64,000 nt of DNA from Tridacna crocea. Its lineage: Eukaryota; Mollusca; Bivalvia; Cardiida; Cardiidae. The stretch covers positions 26,509,462 to 26,573,461 of the forward strand of contig OX031062.1 of assembly GCA_943736015.1 (NCBI GenBank), read 5' to 3'. The position numbers were made by a program, and so were the translations under genes. The notes under the pieces are model-generated. The model had not been told where the DNA came from. It did not search any database and saw only the letters and a list, made by a program, of their open reading frames with translations. How positions within the stretch are numbered: the first letter of the stretch is position 1; each line of letters starts with the position of its first letter. Below are positions 12,901-21,900 of the stretch, one piece after another.

Positions 12901-15900
12901 GGATTTGGAGGTGATTACAGTTCACTTGCCTTTGATCTGTTGATGCCAGTATCTACAGTAAGCAACTATGTAAGACTGGTAAGTGTAGAGTTACTTGTAT
13001 ACATTTTTAGCTCACCTGAGCACAACATGCTCAAGGGGAGCTTTTAGGATCACCCGGTGTCCATCGTCCATTGTGTGTTGTATGCTGTCAACAATTCTTT
13101 AAACATCAACTCCTCCTAAACCGCTGGGCGGATTTGGACCAAACTTGGCAGGAATGTTCCTTGGGAGGTCCTCTTTAAAAATTGTTCACATAATTTGATT
13201 CCATCAAAAACTCTGGTTGCCATGGCAACCAAATGGAATTTTCTAGCAAATTCTTTAAAAATCTTCTCTTCTGAAACCGCTGGTCGGATTTTAAAATAAT
13301 TTCACAGATATGTTCCTTGGGTGACCCTTTTCAAAAGTTGTTAACGAAATTTTGATCCGTCAAAAAATGTGGCTCTGGTGAATGGGGGCTACTTGCACTA
13401 TACAGAAATGAAGGAATTCTTTAAAAGTCTTCTTCTCTAAAACCGCTGGTCGGATTTTGAAATAATTTCACAGACATGTTCCTTGGGTGACCCTTTTCAA
13501 AAATTGTTCGTGAAATTTTGATCCGTCAAAAAATGTGGCTCTGGTGAATGGGGGCTACTTGCTTTATACAGAAATAAAGGAATTCTTAAAAAATCTTCTT
13601 CTCTGAAACCGCTGGTCAGATTTTGAAATAATATCACAGAGTTGCTCCTTGGGTGACCCTTTTCACAAATTGTTCGCGAAATTTTGATTGGTCGAGAAAC
13701 ATGGCTCTGGTGAATGGGGGCTTCTTTTTGCACTATACAGAAATGAAGAAATTCTTAAAAATTCTTCTTCACTGAAACAGCTGGTTAGATTTTGAAATTA
13801 TTTCACAGAGTTGTTCCTTGGGTGATCCTTTTCAAAACTTGTCCGCGAAATTTTGATTGGTCAAGAAACATGGCTCTGGTGAATGGGGGCTACTTGCACT
13901 ATACAGAAATGAAGAAATTCTTGAAAATTCTTCTTCTCTGAAACAGCTGTATAGATTTTGAAATAATTTCACAGACTTGTTCCTTGGGTGACCCTTTTCA
14001 AAAATTGTTCGCAAAATTTTGATTGGTCAAGAAACATGGCTCTGGTGAATGGGGGCTACTTGCACTATAATGAAATGAAGAAATTCTTGAAAATTATTCT
14101 TCTCTGAAACCTGTTGTCAGATTTTAAAATAATCTGACAGAGATGTTCCTTGAGTGACCCTTTTCAAAAGCTGTACATATAATTTTGATCCGTCAAGAAA
14201 CATGGCTCATCTGAATGGGGGCTACTTGCACTATACGGACATGATGAAATCTTTGAAAATTCTCTTTCTCTCAAACCCCTGGTCAGATTTTAAAAGAAAT
14301 TTTCCGAAATGTTTCTTGGGTGACCCTTTTCAAAACTTGTTCGTAAATTTTGATCAATCAAGAAACATGACTCTTGTGGATGGGGGCTACTTGCTCTTAT
14401 ACAGAAATGAAGAATTCTTAAAAATTCTTCTTTTTGAAACTGATGGTCAGATTTCGAAATGACTTTTACAGGTGACCTTTTGAAAAATTGCTTGGCAAAA
14501 TTATAAATTTGGTTTCAGTGTTTCAATACCTCAAAAAAAAAAAAAAAAAGACTATGGTCATCTCAAAAATTCAGGTGAGCGATCTTGGCCCTCTTGTATT
14601 TATTAACTTTGAAATGGTCTTTTCCTGTTCCTAATAGTACTGCTCTAAATAAATCAGAGTTCCTGATGATGATTGTAGGTATTCAGATCCCACAAGCACT
14701 ATTTTCTTCTCAAAAACCTTTATTGTTGGTAATCACAAGAAATCTCCAATGGCTTTTAACAAGAATTAAGATGATAGTGCAGATTGGAACTACAAAATAT
14801 TATCCTCATCTTTGATTCTTGGCACCATGATATATTGTGACACATTTGATACAGATGCGTTCATGAAAATTGTTGTCCTAGCTTAATAACTCAGTTTGTC
14901 AGAAAGGGCTTAAAAAGCTTGGGTTGATGGTTTGATTCCCAGCTTAGACAAATTCTTTCACAGGATTTACATTAGTAATAGTGATTTATTTCTCTCTCTT
15001 CTCTGACCTTTAATTAGATGATGTAGAAGTGGGAAAGCTGGCAATGGCTTCCAAAGTACTGGCCAAAGAAACTTTAGAAAAGAATGGTTAGTTGCATTAG
15101 CTGAAAAAAATGTATTAATCTATTAAATGTAAAAATCAATATTATTAAAAGGTATCAAGAACTCGGAAATGAGCAATTCACTCCTTTATATGAGTACAAA
15201 TGACACAAATAACATACCTTTTAGGGAAATGGTTTTCTTTATTGCACCTCAGTCTTTTATAAAAATGTCAGATCTGCTTTGCTATAATTAGTCCTTTACC
15301 ACACAATCTCAAGTTTTAACATTCATTAGATAGAATGCCTTGGACAAAACTATGGGAAAGATAAAAAGTTCTGGCTACCACCGTTTAATTTGGACAGATT
15401 TATGAACTTTGTACCTCCTGAAATAATTGAGCAGTGGACGACTTGGGAAAAATCCTTGAAGTACGGGTAGTAAGTGTAAGTCAAGGCTTTTTCATGAACT
15501 GATACTTTGAAAATAAAGTGGCATAAGTCATCAGCAGTTTTGATTTAACTTTCCAGCATCATGGGCAAAAGCAGGGGCTTTTTGCAAACCACATAGATGA
15601 AATAAGACTGCACAGAACTTGCAGTTCATACTGCCTACTTGTTCAGTCAAGCTCATGGATAAAAATATTTGTATTTCCAGTCTTCAAAAGAGGCCAAAAA
15701 TGCATTTGGTACTGAAAGAGGGAAATTTCAAATTTCAATTTCAATTACTCAGATGATGTAATTTTTTTTGAAAGGGTTAAAAACAGTTTGGGAAAAGGAG
15801 AAAATATATATTTTACAGGTAGAACATTACCATAGTGTTATTTTTTATGGTCCAGAGGGTACAAGAAAGAAGCAGCTTGTCAAAAGGCTTTCACATCATT

Positions 15901-18900
15901 TAGCTGTAAGTATTGCTGATAATAGATTGCTATGATGATTGCTTTGCACCACATGGTTAACAGTATCCTGCAGTGCTAGTGATTCAGGTGTTATGTGTTA
16001 GAGTAGAGGTCTGACTAAAATTGCTACTGAGGATTTATGGCAGTCACTTAACCCATCACCACACAATCCCTACTTTTGACGCCCCTAAGAAAGAAGCCTT
16101 TAGAAAACACTGTGGGAAAAAGAGAAAATGCTGGTAACCAGCATTTTCTCCTCTTCCCACAATGTTTTCTACCCTTCACAAAACAATTTTCAACTTTTCA
16201 GTCACTTTAGTCGTCTGCAAATGCGTTTGATTTTGACCAGCCTAAGATTTTGTCGTTTGGTAATGAGTAAAACACGGTTTACCTAGTTTTACTTTCCATC
16301 ACAAGAGATAGTTTTGACTTTATATTGGACAGCAGCCAATGGTGGAAGTATCACTTGTATACCTGGTAGAGAAATTGTAGGATCAAAGGGATAGGTGCAT
16401 TGCCTGTACAATACAAATGAAAAATTGCTGAAAAAGGTGCAAGTCAACAAACCAACAAAGCTGTTTGATTTGTGAAACTTTTGGCTCCAATATATAAAGT
16501 ATGTAGAAGATTTTACATCATCACGCTTAGGAACTTAACTCTTTACCACACAATCCCTACTTTTAACAATCCTAAGAAAGAAGCCTTTTGAAAACATTCT
16601 GGGAAAAGGAGAAAATGCTGGTAACCAGCATTTTCTCCTTTTTCCACAATGTTATCTACCCTATCAAAGACAAAAATTATCATTTCAGCTAGATTTATGT
16701 TGTCATCTGCAAAGACTTTGAATTTGGCCTGGTCTAAAATTACCTTGTGTGGTAAAGAGTTAACCAACATGAATGATGCATTATTCAAATATTCCTTGAT
16801 ATTATAAAAATTCTAGTAAAACAAAGTTCCTGATCTCGCAGTATCAAAAGATACCGTAACCTCACACTGATTCAAAAAATCTCTATTCATCATCAGAATG
16901 TTGTTTGACATTTTAATTTTAACTTTTAATTTTAGAACAAGGAAGAGTACTCACACACTGAGGTTAAGATCGTTCCAGTATATCTACACAAAGACTTTTC
17001 ACATTCAGATTTCACACAGATTTTGAAGGAAAATGGTAGGTTTTGTGTTCATAAACAGAGAATAATTGTTCTAGGTAGTGAAAATGGATTCTAGCAAGTT
17101 AGCATATTGATCTTGAAATGTTGAAATTACAAAAATTAACAGGATCTGCCAGAAACAAATTTTAAAGAGACAGCTTTGAAATCATCATTGATGAATATTA
17201 ATCAGCTGGACTAAGGTCCAAGTCATGGATACACTGCAGAGGTATGATGGCAAAAAGATAATTCTAGCCTCTCCTGTCGCCAAATTCTTTTCAAAAGTAG
17301 TGCTAGAACAGGAAAAATACAATGATGCAGGAGATAAGGGATGAAAGTTCCATGAGCTCAAAATCACTACTCCAGACATAAAGAACATAAAGTCCTTGGA
17401 AATCAAAGAGAATGCCATGTCCTAAAGTTTTTAACCCTTTCACAACTTTTTTTGTTAACCCTATACCAAACAATCCCATGTTTAACTTGTCTGTTGGGGA
17501 AGGCTTTTAAAATCATTTGTGGGATAAAGAGAAAATTGTTGTAAACAGCATTTTATCCTTTTCCTACAATGCTTTCTCCTTTTCCGAACACAAATCCCAT
17601 GTATTGATCCATGTTTAAACTTGCTGTCTGCAAATGTTTTCAGTATTTACACTTTGAAGTCTTTGCAGTTTATATAATAAAGAACTAAAGGACGGTTACA
17701 ATTTAATATTTCAATGACAATAACATTAAAGCAGTTTCTACATGAATGACAACTTAGTCATGCAAGACGTTGTGGCATATGAAAGACATTTTCCTATGAG
17801 AGACATACCAAAAATAACAAAGAGCATAAGCTGTTGATTGTTTTAATAGTATTTATGTGGGACATTTTCCTTCAATTTTCAGGCTGTTTATTACCTCTAA
17901 GCACATCATCTAATACATTGTGTATTTTGATGTTTTTCCATCTGGAGAAAGTGAACTTTGCCCAAGTTTTTGGTAGTTTTCTTCCGCACATAGATCACAG
18001 GGGCAAACAACATGCATTTACTCTTACAGGTAATTCATTCACATTTGAGTTAAGCTTTCCATGGAACTGTTTACTTATCATACAGCTGGCTATGTTTGCA
18101 TACCTAGATGAAACATCTTTTTGAAGTTTATGGTCTACGGCCTGTAACTCCCATGTATAAAAACAGAGGCTCCTAAGATTGACTGAAATAGCCTTTACAA
18201 AATAGTCAACTTTATTTACCATCAAGTTAGTGACAATAATGAGTTACTTATGAGTTAGTGCCCAGATCTCTCATACTAAAAGAAAATAGCTGCCAAATAA
18301 CCTTTGCAAAAATTTGATGTTAAAGATGAGTTCGGGCCATAGATTGAATATTTCTGATTTAATAATGTATTTACTCTGTGCTCCATTACTGAATCAGTAG
18401 AAACAAGAAATAAAGAAGACAGGAATCTCAGTTTGTATCAGGACACAAGATAATCAAAAGATGTTTATATTTGATTTTTCTTGTGTTATTACTTCTCTAT
18501 TTTCAGACCAAATAATTTTAATTCTAGTGATGGAAGTTGTCAGCTGAAAGTAGTCTGAATGGATGTTTCTGTTTAGTTTACCCTTTACAAAACAATCTTA
18601 TGCTTTTACAACCCAAAGGAAAAGAAAAGATACTTTGAAAACATTGTGAGAAAAGAAAAAAAATCTTCATTTTCTCCTTTCCGACAATGTTTTCTACCTT
18701 TCCATGGGAAAAATAACAGTTTTTGAGTCAGTTTATCGGAAGTACTGCGGGGCAAATATGTCTTTTTCATAGTCCCACTATTTGATGAAAAAAAAAAAAC
18801 CAGTTTGATTATTGAAGAAGACATTGAAATTTGAAGATTGAACGAAACTTCCTTTATTGCAGGTGCTGATAATGTTCAAGAATCCTACTATTTATCTGAC

Positions 18901-21900
18901 AGTTTCTTCCTCATTGCAACAATGGATAAACCAAGGTAGGATCTGTGCTCTAAAACTGCTTCATATGTCATTTCTGGTATGATTTTGCGAACTCTAAAAC
19001 TGTAAAAGTTGAGACCAACAGATGGTTCCAGCCTGTTTCAAGCTTTTGTTATCATCCAAAGAATAGTATACTTCTTTCAGAGTTGTTTATAAACCATTAT
19101 GCTTGTTGAATTTATTGTATTTAGCACACAATCTAGCTGATCTTGTCAGATTTAAATTATTCATAAACCTTCCTTTCCTTTCTCATTCCATCTGTCTGCC
19201 TTTGTATGCCCTTTAAACTTACTATTCTGATCTCTTCAAGGTCCATAGGGCTAGACTTAAGTATACAACAGAGGTTTCGGTGGGTAAATTTTTGTGTCAG
19301 TGCCGAACCAATCAGAAATCTACTTGCGCGGCATCTCCTTAGACGTCTTATTCATACTTACAGTGGAGAATTACCAAGTACTGACAATGCTGTTTACAAG
19401 GTAATAGAATTGAAAAATGTATTCATGGAAATATATTCAGTGGAATTACCTTCAGTTTCTATTCATATGCCTTCCTCCAAGGGAAAGTTGATCCTGGAAT
19501 ATAGAACTATTTGATGATAGAATGATTCTGATATTCATGTACATTATCAAAGATATAGAGAAGTTTGTTTGACATTGATTTTGCCATCAGGCTTAAAGTA
19601 CATATAGCATGAGCTTGAATTAAATCAAATTAACTCTTTCCCAAACAACGAAAGTTTGGACTTGTCCAAATTGAAAGCATTTGCAGACAGCGAAATAAAT
19701 GTGAATCAAAAATTGAAATTTGATTTGGAAAGGGTAGAAGACATTTTGGGAAAAGGAGAAAATGCTGGTAACCAGCATTTTCTCCTTTTCCCGCAATGTT
19801 TTCAAAGATTTTCTTTCTCAGGGCCGTCAAAAGTCTGGACTGTGTAGTATAGGGTTAACCTTTATTGCAAAGCTAAGTCCTATTGTATCTTTCTGTCTAG
19901 GCTGTTGAATGGTTGGTGTGTGTCTGGCAAAGACTAAATGATGGGGTCACAAAACTGGGCTTGCCTGATGTTGTATTTGGACCTGAAATATTTCTGCCCT
20001 GTCCTCTAGAAGTGAAGAATTGTCAAAATTTGTATGAGTAAGTTTTCACTAAAAACTCTTACCTCACTACAAAAGTTTAGAATGGTAGACTGGTCCAAAT
20101 TAAAAGCACTTGCAGACAACAAACTAAAAATTGCAGAACTTTGGGATGGGTAGAAAACGGTGTTGGTAAATGAGAAAATGTGCATTTTCTTCTTTTCCCA
20201 CAGTCATTTCAATAGTTCTTTTCCTTGAGTCATTAACTCATTACCAAACAACAAAATTTTAGGCTTGTCCAAATCAAAAGCATTTGCAGATGACAAAATA
20301 AAAGTGACTGAAAATTTGAAATTTGTTTTGTGAAGGGTAGAAAACATTGTGGGAAAAGGAGAAAATGCTGGTTACCAGCATTTTCCGCTTTCCCCCACAA
20401 CGTTTTCTAAAAGCTTCTTTCTCTGGGACGTCAAAAGTAGGGATTGTGTGGTAATGGGTTAAATCTCTGGATTGTGTTGTAAAGGTCTAAGCCAGTTTTG
20501 TCGGTATATTTACCATCATGTACAGAGGGATTGCCAAAACATTTAAAAGAATGCATGAGATTATGTGTCGCCAAATAGGTCTTTGATGAAGACTGAATTT
20601 GGTTACTAAACAAAATTTATTTGGATTGTCAAAGTTAAATACCAAATGAACTAATTTGATAATTCTTTGGACAGTTACTAAATTATTGATACAGTTGTGA
20701 TAAGGAACCATGTTCATTAGCCATTTTAATTTAAATCAAATTGTCACTACAAGACTAGCTATGGACTTAGGTGTATGAGTTTGTATCCACAATGGTTGGA
20801 GAATATCTATAGCTTAAGATATCTATCCTATACTTGCAATTTGTTAAATACTTTGCAGTGTGTAGAATTGACTTTTGTAATACTTCACAGGTGGATGGCA
20901 AAACTCTGGAATGATGTCATTTCTACAGCAGTGAGATCAGCTATTATGACAGGTAAAGAAGGGACAGTAGACAGCCATGGCAAAGTGACCAGCACTGCTT
21001 TGTATGTTCTCCTTCAAAGGGTTATAGTACCAGGCTGTCCCCTTACAGGGGGAGGTAAGTGCCGTGAAGAGCTTTCAGTGTTTAAATCTTTCCCAAATGA
21101 CAAACTTTGGGACTAGACTGAATTGAAAGCATTTGCAGACGACAATTCAACTCTTGCTGAAAAGATCATTTCTATCTGTGATAGGGTAGAAAACAATGTT
21201 GGAAAAGGAGAAAATGCTGGTTACATAACCAGCATTTTCTCCTTTTCCCACAATGTTTTCAAAAGGCTACTATTCCAGACCCGTAAAAACCAGGGATTGT
21301 TTGGGAAAGGGTTAAGTCTTTACCTGAATCCAAGATTTTAGACTTTTGAGAGACTTATTTTAACCCTTTACCAAAATCCCTGGTTTTTACGACCCTGAGA
21401 TAGAAGCCTTTTGAAAACACTGTGGGAAAAGGAGAAAATGCTGGTAACCAGAATTTTCTCCTTTTCCCACAATTTTTTCTACCTTGCTGGAAACAAATTT
21501 CAATTTATAAACGATTACTTTTATTTTTTCGTCTGCAAGTGCTTTCAATTTAGACCTGTCTAAAATTTTGTCGTTTGGTAAAGGGTTAAAAGAAATAGAG
21601 AACATTGCCAGAAGAGAAGTACTGGCTGCAAAGTATTTCTCCTTTCTCCTTTCACTTCACCACTGTGGGTTAAAAATCTTTTTGTCTCGGAATCATAAAA
21701 TAAATATCACACAGAAGAGGGTTAAAATTTGTTAAAAACAATGAATAGATAGTCGGCTTAATGAAAATATCGCTATCTTTACCATGAAATAACTTTGTTT
21801 TATTCATGATTTTATTCATACATTGTGCACGAACATACAAATGATCTTAAGCCAACTCTACTTGCATCACCTATTTAATGTGCCTTAACAAAGGAATTTG

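Noticed and set aside
13497..14462. Open frames with repeated SFREEDF- and FLYSASSPHSPEP-like peptides
   Set aside because: They are the ~166-bp tandem units read through; the periodicity follows the DNA repeat, and neither strand shows splice or start signals.
15018..15087. Open stretch DVEVGKLAMASKVLAKETLE between ATTAG and a GGTTAG donor, inside CTTNBP2
   Set aside because: The exon ending at 12978 is phase 0, which would read ATG ATG TAG here. NYVRL joins straight to VEHYH at 15819 as in vertebrates. At most a poison exon.
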